From assembly GCA_017427625.1 (NCBI GenBank), contig JAFRSL010000063.1, forward strand, positions 1 to 22,917: a stretch of 22,917 nt of DNA. The letters run 5' to 3'. The notes below the pieces were generated by a model. It was given only the letters and a program-made list of their open reading frames with translations. It was not told the DNA's origin and searched no databases. The translations under genes were made by a program, and so were the position numbers. Source of the DNA: Synergistaceae bacterium (GTDB lineage: Bacteria; Synergistota; Synergistia; Synergistales; Aminobacteriaceae). Positions 7,959-14,945 of this stretch are shown piece by piece (the first letter of the stretch is position 1; every line of letters begins with the position of its first letter).

Positions 7959-8893
7959 TACTCACGGCCTCCTGTAAACTTAATCACGCATGGCCAGGCT
8001 GCCACTGTCCAGAACGTCAACATGAATCCCATTACGAACCTTCCGCCCCTGACCGTGAACATTCCTTCAAGCACCTCGTACAGCAACTTATAATCTCCTG
8101 CGAATGTCGCCTGAATGAAGTACACGGGAATCAGCCCTATGACCGCGAGAATTACGCCCTTAACGTTGAAGCCCGTAACCTGAAACCTGATGAACTTCCT
8201 CTCAATTAGCCGTCCAAGAATCAATCCCGACATTATCCCAACGCCGTAGAACGTGTCGAACGTCATCTTGAAAGGGTCAACGATCAATTTCCCGTCAGCG
8301 TAATCCATCGGGTATGACTTCATGACCGTGTAAGCAATTCCGGCGATACAGAGCAATACCCCGGCGATAAGGTACTTGTTCTCATGCTCAGGGTGATTGA
8401 TGATGACTGACGCAAGCCAAACTGCAGCGAGTCCAGCTAGAGTTCCGCAAATTACGTCCTGAGGAGTGTGAACACCAAGGTACATTCGCGCGAACGCAAC
8501 GAGGACAATAACCAGCCCGCACAATGACACAGCAAATTTCGACCGCCTTCCCAAGACCGCAAGTCCTCCAAAGATTGGAGCTGACCACATCGTATGACCG
8601 CTCGGGAATGAGTAGCTTGACGGCCTGCTTCCGGCTGGAATTATTCGCGGGTCTTGTATCCATGGACGATAGACACAGGCAGCTACCTTCATGATAGCGT
8701 TGAAGAATCGGCTTATGCTGACTGAGATTATCAGGAACAGCCCTGCCTTCTTGCTTAAGCACCAGTAAATCACGAACGGCACCATCACCGGCCATATCAT
8801 CAAGTCATGAGACAGCCACTTCATTGCCGGTGTCAGAATATTGTCTGTTGCCTCGCGGAAATCCTGAAGCCAGAGCAGAATCTCAATGTCCAT
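7958..8893 (-). CDS. PAP2-family membrane phosphatase (first copy)
   Basis: A membrane protein of 311 residues with a complete PAP2 active site: K69...R76-P77, PSGH 97-100, and R136...H142 in ARMYLGVHTPQD. Several hydrophobic helices follow, and no cleavable signal peptide is apparent. Lipid phosphatase or undecaprenyl pyrophosphate phosphatase activity is the family norm; the substrate here is open. It lies 4 bp after the PdxA2-like gene with AGGAAG upstream, and overlaps its own paralogue downstream by one base. The pair looks like a tandem duplication that has since diverged, with all catalytic residues kept in both. Confidence 0.88.
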   Translation of the reverse strand: MDIEILLWLQDFREATDNILTPAMKWLSHDLMIWPVMVPFVIYWCLSKKAGLFLIISVSISRFFNAIMKVAACVYRPWIQDPRIIPAGSRPSSYSFPSGHTMWSAPIFGGLAVLGRRSKFAVSLCGLVIVLVAFARMYLGVHTPQDVICGTLAGLAAVWLASVIINHPEHENKYLIAGVLLCIAGIAYTVMKSYPMDYADGKLIVDPFKMTFDTFYGVGIMSGLILGRLIERKFIRFQVTGFNVKGVILAVIGLIPVYFIQATFAGDYKLLYEVLEGMFTVRGGRFVMGFMLTFWTVAAWPCVIKFTGGRE

Positions 8894-8897
8894 TCTG

Positions 8898-9971
8898 TTA
8901 CTTGCTTCCTCCTGCTAATCTGATTCCGTAATCCATAGCGTTCACGAGGCTGAGTTCGTTTGCTTCCCCGCTTCCCGCAATGTCATACGCCGTCCCATGA
9001 TCCACACTCACGCGGATAATAGGAAGTCCTAATGTTACATTGATTCCCGCGACTGCCTCCCAGTGATGCTCGTCCTTATTATAGACGAAGCCCTTGACCT
9101 TCAGCGGGATATGGCCTTGATCGTGATACATGACAACTACAATGTTATACCAGCCTCCGAGTGCCTTGCTGAACACCGTATCGGGAGGAGTTGGCTTCTT
9201 GTCGGGAATGTTGATTCCTTCCTTGAGTGCCTCGTCAATAGCCGGCTGAATCTCGTCAATTTCCTCGCGCCCGAACATTCCATTTTCACCGCAATGTGGG
9301 TTGAGTCCTGCAACGCCGATTTTCGGATTGTCGATGCCGAGTGCCTTGCAGGTTTCGTTGCCGAGTCTGATGCAGTCGAGAACGCGCTCTTTCTTCACAC
9401 GGTCGCAGGCCTCGCGCAATGATACGTGTGTTGAAACATGGATCACTCTCAGATTCTCGTGAGCCAACATCATCGCGTACTTCTTCGTCTTGGTCTCGTC
9501 CGCGTAAATCTCAGTGTGCCCTGAGTAATGATGTCCGGCCATGTTGATGGCTTCCTTGCTGATTGCGTTCGTGATTGTAGCGTCAACCTCGTGATTCAGT
9601 GCCATTCGGATTACTTTGACGACGTACTGATATGCCGCCTCGCCTCCCAATTTCGTGGGGCCGATGTTGAAGGGCTTGGGATTTTCGGGGTCTCCGTGAA
9701 TGTCCGATGCTTTCACAATTCCCATGTCGAATACGTCAATAGTCCCGAACTCGAATTTCGCGTCTTTAACGTCATGCACAGGGTTGATTTTAACGTCAAT
9801 CCCTGAGACTTTCTTTGCGACTTTTGCGGCGTACTCCATCACAGGAACATCACCGACAACCAGCGGCCTGCAACGATCATAAACTGACTTGTCCGCGAGA
9901 GCCTTTACTGTGATTTCAGGCCCGCTACCGAATGGGTCGCCCATGCTTATACCGAGAATAGGTTTGCTCAT
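8898..9971 (-). CDS. pdxA2: PdxA2-like 4-phospho-acid-sugar dehydrogenase (PdxA family)
   Basis: The protein has 357 residues, a normal length for the PdxA family. It starts with GISMGDPFGSGPEI and has GHTE (151-154), STHVSL with H182, NPHCGE with H226, and MYHDQGH with H283. The three histidines correspond to the metal ligands of PdxA. PdxA itself oxidises 4-phosphohydroxythreonine in vitamin B6 synthesis. Its PdxA2 relatives, encoded beside DUF1537 kinases, oxidise and decarboxylate 4-phospho-threonate or -erythronate to dihydroxyacetone phosphate. A DUF1537 kinase is encoded in this same operon and no other B6 genes are seen, so the PdxA2 role is preferred. AAGGAGG lies 8 bp upstream of the ATG. 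The substrate stereochemistry is not decidable here. Confidence 0.85.
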   Translation of the reverse strand: MSKPILGISMGDPFGSGPEITVKALADKSVYDRCRPLVVGDVPVMEYAAKVAKKVSGIDVKINPVHDVKDAKFEFGTIDVFDMGIVKASDIHGDPENPKPFNIGPTKLGGEAAYQYVVKVIRMALNHEVDATITNAISKEAINMAGHHYSGHTEIYADETKTKKYAMMLAHENLRVIHVSTHVSLREACDRVKKERVLDCIRLGNETCKALGIDNPKIGVAGLNPHCGENGMFGREEIDEIQPAIDEALKEGINIPDKKPTPPDTVFSKALGGWYNIVVVMYHDQGHIPLKVKGFVYNKDEHHWEAVAGINVTLGLPIIRVSVDHGTAYDIAGSGEANELSLVNAMDYGIRLAGGSK

Positions 9972-9994
9972 CTTCGCGCCTCCTTATAAATCTT

Positions 9995-10090
9995 ACCCCC
10001 TCGCCACGTTGTGGCCCTCTCCCCCTTAACATGGGGCGTTGTTTTTTGCCTCTCCTGAGAAGTGGAGGTGTCATGAAATGACGGAGGGGT
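9995..10090. repeat. Palindrome-rich intergenic repeat with inverted ends (REP/MITE-like)
   Basis: About 96 bp fill most of the only sizeable gap in the minus-strand operon. The ends are inverted: ACCCCCTC at one side and GGAGGGGT at the other. Inside are several small hairpins: GCCAC-GTT-GTGGC (10003-10015), CCCC...GGGG around TTAACAT (10022-10035), CCTCTCC...GTGGAGG (10050-10067) and TCAT-GAA-ATGA (10071-10080). The composition resembles intergenic repeats common in gut anaerobes. No second copy occurs in the window, so its repetitive nature is inferred. In the transcript it could act as an attenuator, a processing site or an mRNA-stabilising structure between the dapA-like and pdxA2-like genes. 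Confidence 0.55.
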
Positions 10091-10097
10091 TATTCTC

Positions 10098-11003
10098 CTA
10101 GTGTAAACCGTTAGCCTTGCACTGCTCAAGCGTCTTCTTCAACGCTTCGAGACCTTCTGGAGTGATACTGCTGAACGGCCTCCTGCATGGCCCTACAGGG
10201 TCGCCCAAAAGTCCCGCCGCCATCTTCACGATTGTGTTCGGGTTACCGTACTTGAAGCAGTTTCGGAATATCCTGATGCTGTCCTGTACCTTCTTTGCGC
10301 GCTCAATGTCGCCCGCCTTGAATGCCTCGTAGATTTCAACCATCGTTCGCGGAAAAACGTTAGCACAGCCAGCAATTCCTCCCTTTCCGCCGAACATCAT
10401 TGCAGGAAGTATGAGACTGTCATTCCCAGAGAGAACGCTGAAATCCTTTCCCGGAATATCCGACGTAAGCTCGATGTACTGCTTCATGTTGTCGAAGTTT
10501 CCGCTCGAATCCTTTGCGCCCAATACGTTCGGAATGTCCTTCGCCAAACGCGCAACAGTCGCAGGAGCCAAAGCGTTCCCCGTCCTTGCAGGAATGTTAT
10601 AGAGTACGACAGGAATTTTTACCGCGCCCGCAACAGCCTTGTAGTGCGCGTAGAGTTCATCCTGTGATGCCGCCGCGAAATACGGCACTATAACCGACAG
10701 AATGTCCGCGCCGATTTCCTCAGCCTCTTTGCTGAGTGTTATCGTCTCCTTCGTCGTTGGGCAACCTGTTCCAGCATAGACAGGCACCCTCCCTTTCGTC
10801 TCGTCAACAACAACTTTGAGGATTGCTACCTTCTCTTTGTGGCTGAGCGCGTAGGCTTCACCGTTCGTTCCGAGCGCGAATACTCCCGAAACTCCCGCGT
10901 CAATCATTCTGTTGACCTGATGTCGCAGTTCGGCCTCGTTGATGGTCTCATCGTCATTCATAGGCGTGAGAATCGGCGGTATTATTCCCTTGATTTCCGG
11001 CAT
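10098..11003 (-). CDS. DapA-family (N-acetylneuraminate lyase superfamily) lyase or aldolase
   Basis: A 301-residue TIM-barrel protein. The Schiff-base lysine is K164 in GAKDSSGN, and the catalytic tyrosine is Y135 in LYNIPARTG. The GTNGEA motif (45-50) replaces the more usual GTTGE. The family includes dihydrodipicolinate synthase and several 2-keto-3-deoxy-sugar-acid aldolases and dehydratases. An operon with an acid-sugar kinase and a TRAP importer argues for sugar-acid breakdown rather than lysine synthesis, although the general resemblance to DapA is strong. AGGGAGA precedes the ATG at 11001-11003. The true reaction depends on active-site residues I cannot model. Confidence 0.87.
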   Translation of the reverse strand: MPEIKGIIPPILTPMNDDETINEAELRHQVNRMIDAGVSGVFALGTNGEAYALSHKEKVAILKVVVDETKGRVPVYAGTGCPTTKETITLSKEAEEIGADILSVIVPYFAAASQDELYAHYKAVAGAVKIPVVLYNIPARTGNALAPATVARLAKDIPNVLGAKDSSGNFDNMKQYIELTSDIPGKDFSVLSGNDSLILPAMMFGGKGGIAGCANVFPRTMVEIYEAFKAGDIERAKKVQDSIRIFRNCFKYGNPNTIVKMAAGLLGDPVGPCRRPFSSITPEGLEALKKTLEQCKANGLH

Positions 11004-11021
11004 GTTTATATCTCCCTTCTA

Positions 11022-12176
11022 CTACATTATTTCCATGTAAATTTTTCGTGCGTCCTCTGCTGTAACCTTCCTGCGGTTATTGTTGAGGAGGCGCGTTACT
11101 TCCATTCCTGACGCTACGAGCGATTCCAAATCCGAATCCGGCACGTTCCATTCCTTGAGGCTCTTGGGAATGTCGAGGTGTTCAACCATCTCGCCCAAAC
11201 GGTCAATCACAGCCTTGCTCTTTGCTTCTTCCGTTGAAGCGTTGCCTTTCATGCAGCGGTCATAGACTTTTGCGAGAAGCGGACGGACTTCAGGCTCGTT
11301 GAACTTCATGACGGGTACGAGCAATATCGCATTCGATACGCCGTGGGCAATGTGATACTTTCCGCCCAACGGGTAACTCAGCGCGTGAACCGCCGTAGTT
11401 CCTGACGCTGTGATCGCAACTCCGCCGTAGAAGCTGCCGATCTGCATTGCGAGTTTTGACGACATAGCTTCGGGGTCATCGCAGGCCGGAATGAGGTTGT
11501 TCATGATTAGGTCGAGACCTTCAAGCGCAAAGGTATCACTGAACGGGTTAGCCTTGTTGCTCGTGAAGCACTCTATACAGTGGGCAAGCGCGTCAATTCC
11601 CGTAGCGGCGGCAATCTTTCGTGGGAGCTTCTTTATCATTACAGCGTCAAGAATCACGTAGTCCGAAATCATTGCGTTGTTCACGATCCCAACCTTTAGC
11701 TGCTTTTCGGGAACTGCGACAATCGCGTTGGGTGTCGCCTCCGAACCTGTCCCCGCAGTCGTTGGAACCATTAGAGTTTTCACGTACTTGCGGGCCTTCT
11801 TGGGGTCGTCAAGCAAGTCCTTGATGCCGTAATCGCCGGTCATTAGGAGGCTTGAGAGTTTAGCCGTGTCCATAACGCTCCCGCCTCCGACAGCGAGAAT
11901 GAAGTCAGCCCCGTATTCCCTGCACTGGTCAACGAGTTTCTGAGCCTGCTCGTAGCTTGGTTCAGGGGGTAAATCGTTCAGCACCGTGAAATCAACGCCC
12001 GACTTCTTTACGTACTCCATCGGGAAATCGAGAAGCCCCGCGCCCTGTATCCCTTTGTCCGTGAATACTGCGAGTTTCTTCACGCCCTCATTCTTGAGAA
12101 CGTCGGAAATGTTCGACAGCGCACCTTCACCGCCGAATACTGTGTTAGGCATTCCTAGTGTGTACTTTGTGAGCAT
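11022..12176 (-). CDS. Iron-type (group III) alcohol dehydrogenase
   Basis: The protein has 384 residues, the usual size of the family. It has the NAD(P)-binding GGGSVMDTAK (97-106), the TAGTGSEAT loop, and the likely metal ligands D195, H199 (DALAHCIE), H264 and H278 (HIAHG). These enzymes interconvert aldehydes or ketones and alcohols, using Fe2+ or Zn2+. I chose ATG at 12174-12176 because the protein then begins MLTKYTLGMPNTVFGG, as family members do. A longer ATG start at 12204-12206 would overlap the ankyrin gene and has no ribosome site. The Shine-Dalgarno (AAAGG, about 12 bp away) is weak. In this operon it may oxidise a hydroxy-acid precursor or reduce a small aldehyde released by the aldolase. 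Confidence 0.88.
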   Translation of the reverse strand: MLTKYTLGMPNTVFGGEGALSNISDVLKNEGVKKLAVFTDKGIQGAGLLDFPMEYVKKSGVDFTVLNDLPPEPSYEQAQKLVDQCREYGADFILAVGGGSVMDTAKLSSLLMTGDYGIKDLLDDPKKARKYVKTLMVPTTAGTGSEATPNAIVAVPEKQLKVGIVNNAMISDYVILDAVMIKKLPRKIAAATGIDALAHCIECFTSNKANPFSDTFALEGLDLIMNNLIPACDDPEAMSSKLAMQIGSFYGGVAITASGTTAVHALSYPLGGKYHIAHGVSNAILLVPVMKFNEPEVRPLLAKVYDRCMKGNASTEEAKSKAVIDRLGEMVEHLDIPKSLKEWNVPDSDLESLVASGMEVTRLLNNNRRKVTAEDARKIYMEIM

Positions 12177-12192
12177 GGTATTACCAGCCTTT

Positions 12193-12789
12193 CTATTTTG
12201 TTGCATCGAGTATGATGCGTTTTATTTCATCGTCACAATTACTCGCGTAATCAAGGGCGGTTATTCCCATGAAGTTTTCCGCCAAAACATCCGCCCCAGC
12301 CTCAATGAGAACCCTAGCTGCTTCAGGATTTTCACTATTCAACGCTGCTCCCATCAACGCCGTCTCGTCCAAACTATCCCTTGCATTGACATCTGCCCCA
12401 GCTTCGAGAAGAGTTTTCAGCACTTCAGGATTGCTATTCTCCATAGCCGCCCACCTTAAAGCCGTAGTGCCGCCATTGTCCTTAGCGTTGACATCAGCCC
12501 CAGCCTTGATGAGAACATTCACTACCTCAGGGTTATTTTCTATAGCCGCATACATTAAGGCCGTAAGACCACCATTGCTTTTGGCGTTGACATCAGCTCC
12601 CGCTTTGACGAGAACATTCACTACATCAGGATTAGTATTACATCTAGCAGCATATCTCAAGGGTGTCCAGCCTGTCCAATAGTCCTCAGCGTTGACGTCA
12701 GCCCCTAAGTTTATGAGATTCTCAATCATTTGAGGAGTTGTGTTATTGTCCCCTGCTATCTTCAGTAGTTCCTCAGTCGCACTGTTCAC
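12193..12789 (-). CDS. Ankyrin-repeat protein
   Basis: This protein of about 198 residues is built almost wholly of ankyrin repeats. At least five consecutive units of about 32-34 residues share the pattern T.L..AA...NPEVV..L..AGADVNA. There is no signal peptide, so it is probably cytoplasmic. Ankyrin repeats bind other proteins and have no catalytic role by themselves. The start is uncertain: GTG at 12787-12789 has GAGGAG 10 bp upstream and begins just after the kinase stop, whereas ATG at 12811-12813 would overlap the kinase gene by 20 bp with a poor ribosome site. The repeats are nearly regular also at the DNA level, which suggests recent internal duplication. Its position between two metabolic enzyme genes is unusual. 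Confidence 0.85.
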   Translation of the reverse strand: MNSATEELLKIAGDNNTTPQMIENLINLGADVNAEDYWTGWTPLRYAARCNTNPDVVNVLVKAGADVNAKSNGGLTALMYAAIENNPEVVNVLIKAGADVNAKDNGGTTALRWAAMENSNPEVLKTLLEAGADVNARDSLDETALMGAALNSENPEAARVLIEAGADVLAENFMGITALDYASNCDDEIKRIILDATK

Positions 12790-12793
12790 AGCC

Positions 12794-13993
12794 TCAATGC
12801 TCCTCTGTGTCATTCCTGGCCAGCTTGACAAGCAAATCTTCCTCGCCAAAACCGCCCGATTTCGTCATAATGTAGTACGTCTTCCCTTTATACACAAAAC
12901 TCGTCAGCACTACTCCGCGCTCAATCTCGCATATCGGCACAAGCTCACTCACTCCAGCATACCCCATCAGCGCAAGAAGCGTATCTCCCCCGACGCACAT
13001 AATCCGCGCATCAAGTCCCCCGTCAATCATCGCCATCGCAGCACCCGTTACAGCCCGCGAGATGTTCACCCTCACAGTCTCAATGTCAAGGCCGTGAGAA
13101 CGTATGTATTCCTCAGTTTCAGCAGCCTCGTCGGGATTGTTAGCGTCAAGAATAGCGTTTGTCCCTGAAATTTCAGCAAGCCATTTCCTCGCCGTCTCGA
13201 CACATTCAGGACTTCCCGGCCATGTCGGCGATAATTTCTGTTCCGCGCTTAGGCATACGTACTTGAAGCCGTTATCCCTCGCATACTTCACCTGACCGCA
13301 AGTTACAGGGTTGACCGAACCGCAGACCATGAAGAATCTCTCCGGCATCTCCGGAACGTTCCCGCCCTTTCCGTGAAATCCCAAGACATGCGCCAATACT
13401 CCCGCAAATCCCGCGCACCCCGCCGTAAGTCTCAGCCCCGAATGCCCAAGCCGTCCCGCAATCGCTATCATGTCGCCGTAAGTCTCAGCGTCGTAAACAT
13501 GTATTCCCTTCTTGTCGGTCTGGGAGGTTATGATCTCGTTCACGTCCGAATGTCTCACAGGCTCGAAAGGATCTCTGCCGAACATGCTCTCAGCTACAGG
13601 TACACCGTCAACATAATGCACTCCCCTGCGAGTTACCCTCCTCATTGCCGGGAACGCTGGGACGAATGACATCTCATCGAGACCGAGAGCGTCCATTGCT
13701 CCGGCGAGTTCAGCTCCAATGTTTCCGCGCAATCCTGAGTCTGTCTTCTTATATATGTGGGGGATATTTAGTGTCTTTGCTTGCTTTACGAAGTCGTATA
13801 CTGTCTTGTATGCTTTCTTGGGGTCAACATGCCTTGTCTCCGAGTCGAAGATGAGAACATCAATGCCTTCTGCGTTATTGAGGTCATAATCAGGCTCTGT
13901 AACTACCAGCGATTTCGCTCCAAGTGCCGAGAACTGCACCCCTGTGTCTAACGCTCCTGTAAAGTCGTCTGCTATGATTAAAAGCTGAAGCAT
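12794..13993 (-). CDS. Four-carbon acid-sugar kinase (DUF1537 family)
   Basis: A 399-residue kinase of the DUF1537 family, named DtnK or OtnK in characterised pathways. It opens with LLIIADDFTGALDTGVQF (substrate-side D9/D10), continues with KKTDSGLRGN and the RRVTRRGVHYVDGVPV region, and ends with a nucleotide-binding half containing GGDTLLALMG and TKSGGFGEED. Characterised members phosphorylate D-threonate, L-threonate or erythronate at the 4-hydroxyl with ATP. The start ATG (13991-13993) is chosen because the ADDFTGA motif must lie near the N terminus; the 46-residue upstream extension has no family counterpart. It is the first gene of the minus-strand operon and faces the LytTR two-component genes. 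The substrate remains open. Confidence 0.9.
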   Translation of the reverse strand: MLQLLIIADDFTGALDTGVQFSALGAKSLVVTEPDYDLNNAEGIDVLIFDSETRHVDPKKAYKTVYDFVKQAKTLNIPHIYKKTDSGLRGNIGAELAGAMDALGLDEMSFVPAFPAMRRVTRRGVHYVDGVPVAESMFGRDPFEPVRHSDVNEIITSQTDKKGIHVYDAETYGDMIAIAGRLGHSGLRLTAGCAGFAGVLAHVLGFHGKGGNVPEMPERFFMVCGSVNPVTCGQVKYARDNGFKYVCLSAEQKLSPTWPGSPECVETARKWLAEISGTNAILDANNPDEAAETEEYIRSHGLDIETVRVNISRAVTGAAMAMIDGGLDARIMCVGGDTLLALMGYAGVSELVPICEIERGVVLTSFVYKGKTYYIMTKSGGFGEEDLLVKLARNDTEEH

Positions 13994-14186
13994 TGCACGT
14001 TTCACCTTATCCTTTCGGCGATTTTGTTGATACTGATAATTTATCAGAAAAATTTTCCCGCGTAAATCAGTGATATTGATAATCTTTGCGCGAATGGTGT
14101 CAATTTTTCGTGAACGTACACTTACACCCATTGCTATCCATTCCGAACAGTGGAATAATTTTCTCCAACGGAAGGAGATGATTCTT
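13994..14186. promoter_or_regulatory. Divergent control region with direct repeat and palindrome
   Basis: This 193-bp region separates the kinase operon (minus) from the LytTR two-component genes (plus). It holds TGATACTGATAAT (14028-14040) and TGATATTGATAAT (14071-14083), which differ at one base and start 43 bp apart, about four helical turns. Overlapping the first copy is a perfect palindrome, CTGATAA-T-TTATCAG (14033-14047). AT-rich sequence surrounds both. LytTR regulators usually bind paired direct repeats, so these are candidate operators, probably for the divergent regulator. I could not assign confident -35/-10 boxes for either direction. Confidence 0.5.
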
Positions 14187-14945
14187 GTGCCTCAGGAAAC
14201 ACCCTGCAATATCGCAATAGTTGACGATAACAGAATGGATAGCTGGAGATTACAGCATGGTATTCACACATGGTTCGGCGGGAACAATCTGCCGCTTGAA
14301 AACATCACCTGCTTTCCTGACGGCTCATCACTCCTTGAAGTCTTCGAGGCGGAGAAATTCCAAATCGTTTTCATGGACATCATCATGAACTCTCTGAGCG
14401 GCATCGACACAGCGCGAAAGCTCAGAGACACCGACAGCAATGCACTGATAGTATTCACGACATCTTCGAAGGATTACGCGTTCGACACCTTCCCTCTTCA
14501 CCCTTTCGATTACCTCGTGAAGCCATGCTCCCAAGAACGCCTTGACTATGTACTCAGCGAGGCAGTGAAAGTCATTGAAGCCCCTGAACCTTTCCTGAGC
14601 GTCAGGGTCTCAAGGAGCGTCTACAAGATCCCGCTGCGGAAAATTTCGGTCGTACTCTCGAATGATCACTTTGTCGAGGTCGTTATGTCTGACGGGAACT
14701 GCCTGCTGTGCTCTATGACGTTCCACGAGGTTGAAACGAGTCTCATGAATCACAGCAGATTCCTCATGTGCAACAGGGGCGTGATCATCAACATGGACTG
14801 CGTGTCATCATTGTCGCGCGACAAGTCCTCGATAATCATGAACAACGGAAGCCAGTACCCTATAAGAGTTCACGGGAAGACGGAATTGATTACAACCTTC
14901 ACTCAGTACCAGATTTCGAGAATGAGGGGAGCGTGTCGCCTGTGA
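14187..14945 (+). CDS. LytTR-family response regulator (AgrA/LytR type)
   Basis: A regulator of 252 residues: receiver domain (about 1-125), then LytTR DNA-binding domain (about 137-240). The receiver is complete, with D13/D14, phospho-acceptor D64 in VFMDIIM, T91 or T92, and K112 in YLVKP. GTG at 14187-14189 is preferred as the start because GGAAGGAG lies 9 bp upstream. The ATG at 14178 abuts that same site and would leave no spacing. The last four bases overlap the kinase gene (GTGA), so the pair is translated together and should form a cognate system. Its divergent position next to the acid-sugar operon suggests that the operon is a target. Confidence 0.88.
   Translation: MPQETPCNIAIVDDNRMDSWRLQHGIHTWFGGNNLPLENITCFPDGSSLLEVFEAEKFQIVFMDIIMNSLSGIDTARKLRDTDSNALIVFTTSSKDYAFDTFPLHPFDYLVKPCSQERLDYVLSEAVKVIEAPEPFLSVRVSRSVYKIPLRKISVVLSNDHFVEVVMSDGNCLLCSMTFHEVETSLMNHSRFLMCNRGVIINMDCVSSLSRDKSSIIMNNGSQYPIRVHGKTELITTFTQYQISRMRGACRL

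Noticed and set aside
8898..9971. Assignment as the vitamin B6 enzyme PdxA
   Set aside because: The family is the same, but no other pyridoxine genes are near while a DUF1537 kinase is in the same operon, so the PdxA2 catabolic role fits better.
9995..10090. CRISPR-like repeat
   Set aside because: Several short palindromes but no regularly spaced identical units, no spacers and no cas genes in the window.
13994..14131. 46-residue N-terminal extension of the DUF1537 kinase
   Set aside because: Family members begin just before the ADDFTGA motif. The extension covers the divergent promoter region and is basic and low in conservation signals.
14768..14941. 58-residue upstream extension of the histidine kinase
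   Set aside because: It lies inside the regulator's coding region in another frame. The GTG overlapping the regulator stop has a proper ribosome site.
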